Shown one piece after another: positions 52,987-61,040 of a DNA stretch of 64,000 bases. Each line of letters starts with the position of its first letter. Position 1 is the first letter of the stretch. The position numbers and the translations under genes were made by a program. The notes beneath the pieces were generated by a model. The model was not told the DNA's origin and made no database searches. It worked only from the letters and a program-made list of their open reading frames with translations. This DNA is from an uncultured Flavobacteriales bacterium (GTDB lineage: Bacteria; Bacteroidota; Bacteroidia; Flavobacteriales_D; Crocinitomicaceae), in NCBI GenBank assembly GCA_913054135.1, contig CAJXJK010000011.1, positions 104,304 through 168,303 on the forward strand, in the 5' to 3' direction.

Positions 52987-55950
52987 CTATACTTCTTCTT
53001 CTGTTTTTTCTTCTCTGAACTTAGGAGCCATGAATAATCCTAATCCGATTATTAAGATCATTACAATTGAACCAGTCCAAGCCATTGCTGAATAAGAACC
53101 TCTTGAAGGAATTTCATAAATAAACTCTATTTCATGTTCACCAGCCGGAACTTCAAGAGCTCTCAATACGTAATTTACTCGTCCTATTTCAGTCTCTTTA
53201 CCATCAATTAAAGCCTTCCAGCCTACAGGATGATAGATTTCAGAGAACACTGCTAATTCAGTATCTGAAGTTGAAGATTTATAAATCAAATGATCAGGAT
53301 GATATGAAGTCATCTCAATTGTTCCTTTGCCAGAGTATGATTGTTTACTTATTACATTCTTAAACTTCTCATCATAAATGGCAGTTGTTTTAGAATCGAA
53401 TCCTTCTTTACCAGCTGAAATCACATTCACGATTTCCATAGTCGCCATCATAGAATCTAACATCTCAGTTGGATACCATGTTAAACCACCTTGTCCGTCA
53501 GGGATATGCGATACTCTTTGCTCTGTCAATCCTTGGAAAGGTACTTGAACAGGAATCGTATCTTGGATGGTCACTGAATCTTGAACAAACGAATAAACAA
53601 AACTCAAATTATCATAAGGGCTTACCTTTTGTTCAGTTGTAATAACTTCGTTATTAAACAAAATCATGTAAAGTGAACCAGGAGTAACCATTGCTGTGTA
53701 TGCCGATTTCAATGCCTGAATTTCGTCATTCGCAGAAGTCACACTTTCTGTTTCTTCAACAAACCATGCATTACCTAAGGCAGTAGGGTTATTTCCTAAA
53801 TAAGTTGACCCAACGATTTTTTTCCTTGTCTCTTTATCATATTCAGGACGAATCTTATGTTTGATATTCAACATATCAACCACCGCAGGATTACCAACTC
53901 CTAAATGGAAAGAAACTAAATCTTGATATCTACCCAGTTTTGCTCCATGGTATCCACCAATTGATTTAAAGAAATATGAACCGTAAGTAGAGTTGAAAGG
54001 ATTTCCATAATCCATTACTCTAAAATTGGTTAGTCTGTTCAATTCACGATATTTAGTGTAATCAAGAATTCTGTTCTTTTCAGCAGCATCCATTGATTTA
54101 TCAAAGCCTTTTTTAACCTCAGCTAATCGTTTGTTAATCTTGTCATCCAATTCAATGTCTTGAGCAACCTCAGCATTGTAAATTGCAAGTTCAGCTGCAT
54201 TTTCTTCATATGGATAGTTTTGTTTCCAAGAGTCTTCCCAGCTAATATAGTTCTTACCTTTCTTCTCATTGTTCAAGTAACGCTTAGAAGCAGTTCCTAA
54301 ATCCATGATCAACAAGATCCCTGTTGCTCCGATAAATAAATACTTATTTGCTGTTGACTTGATGAAAAGGAATACCGTACCGAAGGCCAATACTAAAAAG
54401 GCAAACGACCGTAGAACATCATCTCTAAAAATTGAAATTCTAGTCAATTCTAAATCATCATAAGCATCTAGGTAAGCAGGATCCGTAATTCCGGCAATCA
54501 TGTCTTCTTCAGCAGCTGAGAAAAATGTATTGAATGATGTTGGCGAAGCCAAAAGAGCCAACAAAACAACTCCAAAAACTCCTGAGACTATGAAAAATGG
54601 CAGTAAATTCTCTTTCAATTCTTCTCTCTTCTTAAACAACTTCGTTAAGAACAGCACGGCCAATACAGGTAATGCGAATTGAACAATTGCTAAAGAAATG
54701 GTCACGGCTCTAAACTTATTGTAACCTGGTAAATGGTCTACTAAGAAATTCGTAAGCCATTCAATATTTGATCCCCAACTTAATAGAACAGCAATAATTG
54801 CTGCAGCCAAATAAGCCCATTTTGTTTTCTCTTCAGAGTAAACCAATGCTAGCAATGCAAGGAAAGCAGTGATAATCCCAATATATACTGGTCCCGATAC
54901 AATTCTTTGATCTCCCCAATATTGATTGTTGCTCATCACAAAAGACTTAACTCCTCTGTCAAGGTCTTCATAGTTGTCTTCGTTGGCTTCAACATCTCCA
55001 ATTGCGATAGATTCCCCACCTTTAAAATTTGGAACGATAAATGAGAAAGTCTCCGTTCTTCCAAGGCTATACTCAGTGATATAGCTTCTGTCTAATCCCT
55101 CCGTTTTATCTTCAGCATTTGAACTGCCGTCAGGGTTTATCGTTAGCTCAGAACCTCCTCTTGTAGAGAACTCGCCATACTCTGCAGTTCCTAATATATT
55201 TCCACTATTGATTAAAAATGCAATTCCGTAAGCGACTAATAATCCAGCAGTAGATCGCCCAAATTTCATAAAGTCATTCTCTCCCCTTATTGCTCTATAC
55301 AGTTCAACTGCACCTAATGCAAGTAAAGGAATCATCATGTAATAGGTAATTTGAACGTGGTTTGACCAAAGTTCTAAAGACATGAAAAGGGCGGATAATC
55401 CTATTCCGAGAATCCAGTTCTTCCACCTAAAGAGAACGTTAAAACCAGCTATGACAAATGGTACAAATGCGATAGCGAATGCTTTGGTGTTGTGCCCGGC
55501 TTCAATGATAATAATGTGATGTGCACTCAGAGCAAAAGCAATGGCACCCAAGACGGCGACATAGGGTTTTATCTTAAAGCTTAATGCTAAAAAGTAAAAG
55601 CCAATGAGGTATAGCATCATAATGCTAATAGGTCTTGGCATTCCGAATGTCAATATGTTTCTAACAAATCTTAAAACAGAGGTTCCTTCGTGCTCCATTG
55701 AAATTTGATTTGTGGGCATTCCTGAAAACATAGAATTCGTCCAACCAATTTGACCATCTGTATCTCTGTAATCATATATTTCTCTTGAAGAACCTACCCA
55801 TTGTGAAATATCATGTTGTTTAACAGATTGATTTCCTAAAGCAGGATAAAAATAAATGATAGAAATTAAGACAAAGAGAGCGATTGCTCCTACATGCCAC
55901 CAATTCGACTTCTTAAGAATTGACGTTTTCAAATTATTTACAAATTCCAT
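52987..55950 (-). CDS. YfhO family membrane protein
   Basis: A 987-residue polytopic protein of the YfhO family: GT-C-like architecture with about 13 helices, the first loop IYDYRDTDGQIGWTNSMFSGMPTNQIS (Asp-rich, shown in part), then a large extracytoplasmic region (about 590-940) and a final helix. In Firmicutes YfhO-type proteins take part in glycosylating teichoic acids; in Bacteroidota their role is not shown. A promoter TATATTTG lies at 56000-56007. It heads the long minus-strand unit down to 46827. Confidence 0.85.
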   Translation of the reverse strand: MEFVNNLKTSILKKSNWWHVGAIALFVLISIIYFYPALGNQSVKQHDISQWVGSSREIYDYRDTDGQIGWTNSMFSGMPTNQISMEHEGTSVLRFVRNILTFGMPRPISIMMLYLIGFYFLALSFKIKPYVAVLGAIAFALSAHHIIIIEAGHNTKAFAIAFVPFVIAGFNVLFRWKNWILGIGLSALFMSLELWSNHVQITYYMMIPLLALGAVELYRAIRGENDFMKFGRSTAGLLVAYGIAFLINSGNILGTAEYGEFSTRGGSELTINPDGSSNAEDKTEGLDRSYITEYSLGRTETFSFIVPNFKGGESIAIGDVEANEDNYEDLDRGVKSFVMSNNQYWGDQRIVSGPVYIGIITAFLALLALVYSEEKTKWAYLAAAIIAVLLSWGSNIEWLTNFLVDHLPGYNKFRAVTISLAIVQFALPVLAVLFLTKLFKKREELKENLLPFFIVSGVFGVVLLALLASPTSFNTFFSAAEEDMIAGITDPAYLDAYDDLELTRISIFRDDVLRSFAFLVLAFGTVFLFIKSTANKYLFIGATGILLIMDLGTASKRYLNNEKKGKNYISWEDSWKQNYPYEENAAELAIYNAEVAQDIELDDKINKRLAEVKKGFDKSMDAAEKNRILDYTKYRELNRLTNFRVMDYGNPFNSTYGSYFFKSIGGYHGAKLGRYQDLVSFHLGVGNPAVVDMLNIKHKIRPEYDKETRKKIVGSTYLGNNPTALGNAWFVEETESVTSANDEIQALKSAYTAMVTPGSLYMILFNNEVITTEQKVSPYDNLSFVYSFVQDSVTIQDTIPVQVPFQGLTEQRVSHIPDGQGGLTWYPTEMLDSMMATMEIVNVISAGKEGFDSKTTAIYDEKFKNVISKQSYSGKGTIEMTSYHPDHLIYKSSTSDTELAVFSEIYHPVGWKALIDGKETEIGRVNYVLRALEVPAGEHEIEFIYEIPSRGSYSAMAWTGSIVMILIIGLGLFMAPKFREEKTEEEV

Positions 55951-55999
55951 AAAAATTTTTTAAATCTAAATTGCGTGGATATTATCCGGCACAAGAAAC

Positions 56000-56007
56000 C
56001 AAATATA
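56000..56007 (-). promoter_or_regulatory. Promoter -7 element of the yfhO-licCD unit
   Basis: On the minus strand TATATTTG (TAnnTTTG) lies 49 bases upstream of the yfhO ATG. No obvious -33 TTG. Confidence 0.5.
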
Positions 56008-56099
56008 ATTCTTTTAGATTTCTTTCTCCTTAATATTGAGCGCTAAGTGTCAGTGATTAACCGATTTTTTTATGAACACCAAGTTTTGCTCAATAAAAA

Positions 56100-56360
56100 T
56101 CAATCCTGAACCTCTTCAAAATCAACAAAACCACCTGAATTCTTAGATGATTCATCAATTTTAGAAATGGTCGTTTTACCGTAATTTTTCTTTGCTGTTT
56201 CAACAGTTTGTCGAGCAGCCTCTTCTTCTCTTCTCATTCTATCTTGATCGGCAACATTTCTTCTTGCTTGAGAAAGATTACCCATAATTTTCAATAGAAA
56301 CATCACACCCAAAATAATGAGTCCGATTTTAAGAACACCAGTGAGGCTGAGTAAAAACAT
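56100..56360 (-). CDS. DUF4834-like small membrane protein
   Basis: 86 residues: one N-terminal transmembrane helix (about 4-24), a basic/acidic coiled segment (RNVADQDRMRREEEAARQ) and a C-terminal GGFVDFEEV motif, as in the Bacteroidota DUF4834 family. The start shares one base with the carB stop (TAATG), so it is translationally coupled to carB. Function unknown. Confidence 0.65.
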   Translation of the reverse strand: MFLLSLTGVLKIGLIILGVMFLLKIMGNLSQARRNVADQDRMRREEEAARQTVETAKKNYGKTTISKIDESSKNSGGFVDFEEVQD

Positions 56361-59176
56361 TATTTACTCAAGTATAAATTACGTTCGCTATAGATCTTTT
56401 GGAATAAAGGATCTCTCAAAGTATCAATGAATTCAATTGCTTCACCTGTTGATTTCATTTCAGGTCCTAACTCTTTATTTACATTAGGGAACTTATCAAA
56501 TGAGAATACAGGAACCTTAATTGCGTATCCTTTTTGAACCGGTTTAAAATTAAAATCAGTGACTTTTTTACCCATCATTACCTTGGCAGCATAATTTACA
56601 TAAGGCTCTTGGTAAGCTTTTGCAATGAACGGAACAGTTCTAGAAGCTCTTGGATTTGCCTCTATCACATAAACTTTGTCATCTTTAATCGCGAACTGAA
56701 TATTCATCAATCCTACTGTTTGAAGTGCCACTGCAATTTTCTTAGTAATGTCTTCAATTTGAGCCATTACTAAATCACCCAAATTGTAAGGAGGAAGCAC
56801 TGCATAAGAATCTCCAGAGTGAACTCCGGCAGGCTCAATGTGCTGCATTACGCCAATGATGTAAACATTTTCGCCATCACAAATCGCATCTGCCTCAGCT
56901 TCAATAGCACCTCCTAAAAAGTGGTCTAACAAAATTTGGTTGTCAGGCAATTCATTCAAAATGTCAACTACATGATGTTCTAAGTCTTCATCATTAATTA
57001 CAATCTTCATTTTCTGACCTCCTAATACATATGATGGTCTAACCAATAAAGGATATCCTAAATCTTTTGCCAGCTCTAACGCTTGTTCAGCAGACTCTAC
57101 AACTCCAAACTCAGGGTAAGGGATGTCTAATTTTTTCAATAATTCAGAGAATCTTCCTCTATCTTCAGCTAAATCTAAAGCATCAAACGAAGTTCCCATG
57201 ATCTTAATACCATAACGCTCTAACTTCTCGGCTAACTTAAGTGCTGTTTGACCTCCGAGTTGAACAATAACACCCTCAGGTTTCTCATGCTTGATGATAT
57301 CATAAATATGTTCCCAAAAAACAGGTTCAAAGTATAACTTATCAGCTGTATCAAAGTCAGTTGAAACCGTCTCAGGATTACAATTAATCATAATCGTTTC
57401 ATAGCCTAACTCTTTCGCAGCAAGCACTCCATGCACACATGAGTAGTCAAATTCAATTCCTTGCCCAATTCTGTTAGGACCAGAACCTAAAACAACAATT
57501 TTAGGCTTATCAGTTACAACAGATTCGTTTTCGTATTCAAAAGTAGAATAGTAATATGGTGTTTGCGCTTCAAACTCAGCGGCACAAGTATCTACCAACT
57601 TATAAACTCTATTAATACCTTGATCTTCACGTTTAGAATAAACTTCTGACTCTAAACATTTCAGCAAATGAGCCACTTGTCTATCAGCATAACCTTTTTG
57701 TTTTGCTTCAAACATTAACTCTTTTGGGATATCGTCAATCGTATGCTTTTCAATAACCTTCTCTAGTTTGATCATTTCGTCAATCTGACGTAAGAACCAA
57801 GGGTCAATTCTAGTTTTCTCATGAATTTTCTTGAAAGGAATTCCAAGCTTCATTGCATCATAGATATGGAATAATCTATCGTGTGAAGGATTTTCAAGAC
57901 TGTATAAGATCTTATCTTGATCAGTTAACTCTCTTCCATCAGCACCTAATCCATTTCTTCCTATCTCTAATGATTGACAAGCTTTTTGAAGAGCCTCTTG
58001 AAAGCATCTTCCAATTCCCATCACCTCACCTACTGACTTCATCTGTAAACCTAAATGAGCATCTGCTCCTTCAAATTTAGAGAAATTCCATCTTGGTATT
58101 TTCACAATTACATAATCCAAAGTTGGCTCAAAAAGAGCTGAAGTTGTTTTTGTAATCTGATTTTTAAGTTCATCTAAATGATATCCGATTGCCAATTTAG
58201 CAGCAATCTTTGCAATTGGATAACCAGTTGCTTTTGACGCTAAGGCTGAAGAACGAGAAACCCTTGGGTTAATCTCAATTGCAATGATATCTTCATTTTC
58301 ATCATCTGAAACTGCGAACTGAACATTACATCCTCCTGCAAAGTTTCCGATTTTACGCATCATCTTAATAGCCATATCTCTCATTTTTTGAAAGGTGGTA
58401 TCTGATAATGTCATGGCAGGTGCTACTGTGATTGAATCTCCAGTATGAACTCCCATTGGATCAAAGTTTTCAATTGAACAGATGATAACAACATTATCAT
58501 TAGCATCTCTCAATAACTCTAACTCGTATTCTTTCCATCCCATCAAAGCTTTATCAATCATCACCTCATGAATCGGCGATTTGTGTAAACCTGATGTTAG
58601 GCATTTTTCAAAATCTTCTTCATTATAAACTACTGCTGCTCCTGCTCCTCCTAAAGTAAAAGAAGCTCTCACGCATAACGGAAAACCATATTCTTGCGCT
58701 ACTTCTTTCCCCTCTAAAAATGACTTAGCTGCAGTTTGTGGTGCCATTGGAATTCCAATTTCACCCATTAAATTTTTGAATGCATCACGATTTTCTGTGA
58801 TTTCAATAGCGTCAATATCTACCCCAATGATCTTAACATTATTCTCTTCCCAAATTCCCATCTCATCACATTTGATGCAAAGGTTAAGAGCCGTTTGACC
58901 ACCCATTGTTGGCAGTACGGCATCAATGTTTGGATGTAACTCTAATATCTCCATAATAGAAGCAGGAGTTAACGGCTTTAAATAAATGTTCTCAGCCATT
59001 ACCGGATCGGTCATAATCGTTGCCGGATTACTGTTGATCAAAGTAACTTCAATACCTTCTTCTCTTAATGATTTAGACGCTTGCGACCCTGAATAATCAA
59101 ACTCACAGGCTTGTCCAATAACTATCGGTCCACTTCCGATTATAAGGATGGATTTTATGCTATTATCTCTTGGCAT
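56360..59176 (-). CDS. carB: Carbamoyl-phosphate synthase large subunit, lacking the MGS domain
   Basis: 938 residues from the ATG at 59176 (MPRDNSIKSIL), chosen because family members begin there and because a promoter element lies inside the longer frame (up to 59263). It makes carbamoyl phosphate from bicarbonate, ammonia (from CarA glutaminase) and two ATP. Two ATP-grasp halves are each introduced by a nucleotide motif: IIGSGPIVIGQACEFDYSG and VLGSGPNRIGQGIEFDYSC. It ends about residue 938 after GPEMKSTGEAIEFID, without the C-terminal regulatory MGS-like domain that brings E. coli CarB to 1073 residues. carA is not in the window. Confidence 0.95.
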   Translation of the reverse strand: MPRDNSIKSILIIGSGPIVIGQACEFDYSGSQASKSLREEGIEVTLINSNPATIMTDPVMAENIYLKPLTPASIMEILELHPNIDAVLPTMGGQTALNLCIKCDEMGIWEENNVKIIGVDIDAIEITENRDAFKNLMGEIGIPMAPQTAAKSFLEGKEVAQEYGFPLCVRASFTLGGAGAAVVYNEEDFEKCLTSGLHKSPIHEVMIDKALMGWKEYELELLRDANDNVVIICSIENFDPMGVHTGDSITVAPAMTLSDTTFQKMRDMAIKMMRKIGNFAGGCNVQFAVSDDENEDIIAIEINPRVSRSSALASKATGYPIAKIAAKLAIGYHLDELKNQITKTTSALFEPTLDYVIVKIPRWNFSKFEGADAHLGLQMKSVGEVMGIGRCFQEALQKACQSLEIGRNGLGADGRELTDQDKILYSLENPSHDRLFHIYDAMKLGIPFKKIHEKTRIDPWFLRQIDEMIKLEKVIEKHTIDDIPKELMFEAKQKGYADRQVAHLLKCLESEVYSKREDQGINRVYKLVDTCAAEFEAQTPYYYSTFEYENESVVTDKPKIVVLGSGPNRIGQGIEFDYSCVHGVLAAKELGYETIMINCNPETVSTDFDTADKLYFEPVFWEHIYDIIKHEKPEGVIVQLGGQTALKLAEKLERYGIKIMGTSFDALDLAEDRGRFSELLKKLDIPYPEFGVVESAEQALELAKDLGYPLLVRPSYVLGGQKMKIVINDEDLEHHVVDILNELPDNQILLDHFLGGAIEAEADAICDGENVYIIGVMQHIEPAGVHSGDSYAVLPPYNLGDLVMAQIEDITKKIAVALQTVGLMNIQFAIKDDKVYVIEANPRASRTVPFIAKAYQEPYVNYAAKVMMGKKVTDFNFKPVQKGYAIKVPVFSFDKFPNVNKELGPEMKSTGEAIEFIDTLRDPLFQKIYSERNLYLSK

Positions 59177-59208
59177 AGGGGGAATTGTTTTTGCAATTAA
59201 ATTGCCTG

Positions 59209-59216
59209 CAAATTTA
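59209..59216 (-). promoter_or_regulatory. carB promoter -7 element (TAAATTTG)
   Basis: On the minus strand TAAATTTGC lies 32 bases upstream of the chosen carB ATG, supporting that start. The following bases (TAAATTTGCAGGCA) resemble the fabI and gcvT promoters (12 of 14). Confidence 0.6.
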
Positions 59217-59316
59217 GATAGAATTCTGCCAAGATTCGTTAACAAATTTTGAATGTTATTCACATTGTGTCAATTTCAGGAATCCTATTAAAAAGTGAAA
59301 TTTGTACCTTTACAAT

Positions 59317-59817
59317 ATGAACGAGAATTCGATTGTCCTTAATCATGATCAAATCAGGCAAAAAACTGAAAGAATTGCCTTTGAAATTTTAGAAAATACA
59401 TTTGAGGATGAAAACCTATTTATTGCTGGAATAGCGGGTAATGGACATGTGTTTGCTGAGCGTATTTCAGCCGAATTGAAAAAACATAGTTCACAAAACA
59501 TTACACTTTTTGAAGTAAAGGTAAATAAGAAGAATCCTCTAGCAGATTCAATTGAATACGCAGTTACGTCTGAAGAATTAAAAGACGCTACAGTTATTTT
59601 AGTTGATGACGTAATTAACTCTGGAATCACGCTAATACATGCGGTATCTGCACTATTAAATCACGATTTAAAAGCACTAAAAGTTGCTACTCTAGTTAAT
59701 CGAACGCATAGAAAATTCCCAGTCAAAGCTGATTTTGTAGGACTCAATGTTTCTACAACTCTTCAAGATAATATCATGGTTGAATTTGGAGAAAAAGAAG
59801 TGGCTTATCTTTCTTAA
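59317..59817 (+). CDS. Phosphoribosyltransferase, PyrR-like
   Basis: A 166-residue PRTase. It has the PRPP loop VILVDDVINSGITL and the PyrR-type downstream segment LVNRTHRKFPVKADFVGLNVSTTLQD. The ATG at 59317 is preferred to a TTG five codons earlier. PyrR proteins act as uracil phosphoribosyltransferase and/or regulate pyr genes. Divergent placement next to carB is consistent with pyrimidine metabolism, but no PyrR-binding RNA element is recognised. Confidence 0.82.
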   Translation: MNENSIVLNHDQIRQKTERIAFEILENTFEDENLFIAGIAGNGHVFAERISAELKKHSSQNITLFEVKVNKKNPLADSIEYAVTSEELKDATVILVDDVINSGITLIHAVSALLNHDLKALKVATLVNRTHRKFPVKADFVGLNVSTTLQDNIMVEFGEKEVAYLS

Positions 59818-60383
59818 TAAGAATAAAACTGCCTTTCAATAGGATCAAGCATCACCGGATCAACAAAATCAGCAGGCTCCTCTTCTAAAAAGATTGGTTT
59901 AAAAACATGATTCATGCGCTTTTTCCAAGCTTTATTGATTTCCTTTCGCTCGTACAGAGCAATCCGTTTGTTATACCTCCACTTAATTTTTTCTTTATTT
60001 AAGTACTGATGAAAGCAAAGTAAAATATAAGTCTTCATAGCATAGGGATAATAGATTCCACGCCCATGAAAGAAGGTCGTGAAGTAAGAATAACCCTCCA
60101 AACAAAACTCTTTTCTGATTCTAAACCCTTGTTGGTACATTCCGTCTTTGACAACTTCACATTCTGTTTTTTCAGAAAAACGAATGAGCTGTTCATCCCC
60201 ACAGGTAGCCAGTATTTTGAAAGAATGCATCATACTCTCTGGTATGTATTTAGCCATGTATTTATAATAATTGTATTCTCCCTTTTTATAGGTCAATGGC
60301 GGATAATCAGGATGTGTCAATAGCGTATCTAGAGCAAAAGTATTTGCCGATATAAAAATCAATATGAGGGTCAAAGTTCTCAT
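59814..60383 (-). CDS. Hypothetical secreted protein
   Basis: 189 residues with a signal peptide (LTLILIFISANTFA). The mature part is basic and Tyr-rich (YNYYKYMAKYIP, YSYFTTFFHGRGIYYPYAMKTY) with a few Cys; no known domain. The stop overlaps the stop of the convergent PRT gene by 4 bases. Function unknown. Confidence 0.6.
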   Translation of the reverse strand: MRTLTLILIFISANTFALDTLLTHPDYPPLTYKKGEYNYYKYMAKYIPESMMHSFKILATCGDEQLIRFSEKTECEVVKDGMYQQGFRIRKEFCLEGYSYFTTFFHGRGIYYPYAMKTYILLCFHQYLNKEKIKWRYNKRIALYERKEINKAWKKRMNHVFKPIFLEEEPADFVDPVMLDPIERQFYSY

Positions 60384-60431
60384 CTTAAGGTATAATTCAG
60401 AATTTGAGAGAAGTTACAGATGGGTTCCTTT

Positions 60432-60556
60432 TTTTGGCCAACTGCCTCGTCAAGGCAAAGCCAAGACGTGTCACCGGGCTATCCACTTTAGCCCTGACAT
60501 CCGAAAAACCGGATCATCAGGGGCTGCCGCTCCTATCCCTGTCGGAAGCCTGATCG
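60432..60556. repeat. Structured intergenic repeat-like element
   Basis: A GC-rich, non-coding block unlike its AT-rich surroundings. It contains the motifs ACCGGGCTATCC and GCTCCTATCCCTGTCGG around a hairpin (60490-60525: AGCCCTGA, inner ATCCG/CGGAT, TCAGGGGCT). From memory, intergenic elements with a GGGCTATCC ... CTATCCC frame occur dispersed in Flavobacteria; this cannot be confirmed here. The plus-strand frame across it (60364-60630) is not a credible gene. Confidence 0.55.
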
Positions 60557-60559
60557 CAA

Positions 60560-60958
60560 CTAAAAAACTTGCTGCGCCATATATGCCTGCCACATTATTA
60601 ATAAATACTTGTCTTTATGATTGTCTTTAACTTCTTTAAATCCCTGATCATAACAAAACAAATAAGTATCTCCTGCTTTATTTTTCCAATAATGAGTGAA
60701 TACTCTTGAATTGAATCCTTCTTCAATCAACACTGACTTTCGCACGGTAGCCTTTGATTTTACATTATGCTTTGCTAAAATCGCTCTGTTTTTTCTAAGC
60801 ACCTCATCCACTTCTAATTTGAAATACGTTTTGCCAGTTTTCTTTCTGGCTGAGTAATGATGTTCTGATTTACAATAATCTGAACAAAACTGTCTATCCC
60901 TTCGTCCTTCAACGGTTTTATCACAATTTTCATTGCGGCAAATCTTTGTTTCAGTCAT
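60560..60958 (-). CDS. Small Cys-rich (zinc-finger-like) protein
   Basis: 132 residues. The N-terminus has CRNENC (C7, C12) and FCSDYC (C25, C29) followed by HH, which looks like a treble-clef type zinc finger. The rest (about 45-132) is basic with aromatic residues (KKTGKTYFKLEVDEVLRKNRA) and resembles no family I can name. It is divergent from the recombinase; a 36-bp near-palindrome lies in front of its start. A role in DNA binding or autoregulation is inference only. Confidence 0.65.
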   Translation of the reverse strand: MTETKICRNENCDKTVEGRRDRQFCSDYCKSEHHYSARKKTGKTYFKLEVDEVLRKNRAILAKHNVKSKATVRKSVLIEEGFNSRVFTHYWKNKAGDTYLFCYDQGFKEVKDNHKDKYLLIMWQAYMAQQVF

Positions 60959-60959
60959 A

Positions 60960-60995
60960 TTATCCGTGGTTTTATACGTATAATACTACGGATAA
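60960..60995. promoter_or_regulatory. 36-bp near-perfect palindrome (operator-like) between the divergent genes
   Basis: Half-sites TTATCCGTGGTTTTATAC and GTATAATACTACGGATAA pair at 16 of 18 positions. The core is the perfect TTATACGTATAA. It abuts the Cys-rich gene's start (one base away) and overlaps the recombinase -7 element by three bases, so protein bound here would cover both. Confidence 0.65.
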
Positions 60996-61000
60996 ATTTG
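60993..61000 (+). promoter_or_regulatory. Recombinase promoter -7 element (TAAATTTG)
   Basis: TAAATTTG followed by CG, 40 bases upstream of the ATG at 61041. It overlaps the end of the palindrome at 60960-60995. Confidence 0.55.
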
Positions 61001-61040
61001 CGTAAAACTCTCTTTTACAAGATGTTTGTCAAAAAATCAG

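Noticed and set aside
59177..59263. Longer N-terminus for CarB
   Set aside because: The extra 29 residues are not found in the family, and a good promoter -7 element (59209-59216) lies inside them.
60364..60630. 88-residue plus-strand frame
   Set aside because: It covers the 5' end of one gene, the structured repeat and the 3' end of the Cys-rich gene; composition is not protein-like.
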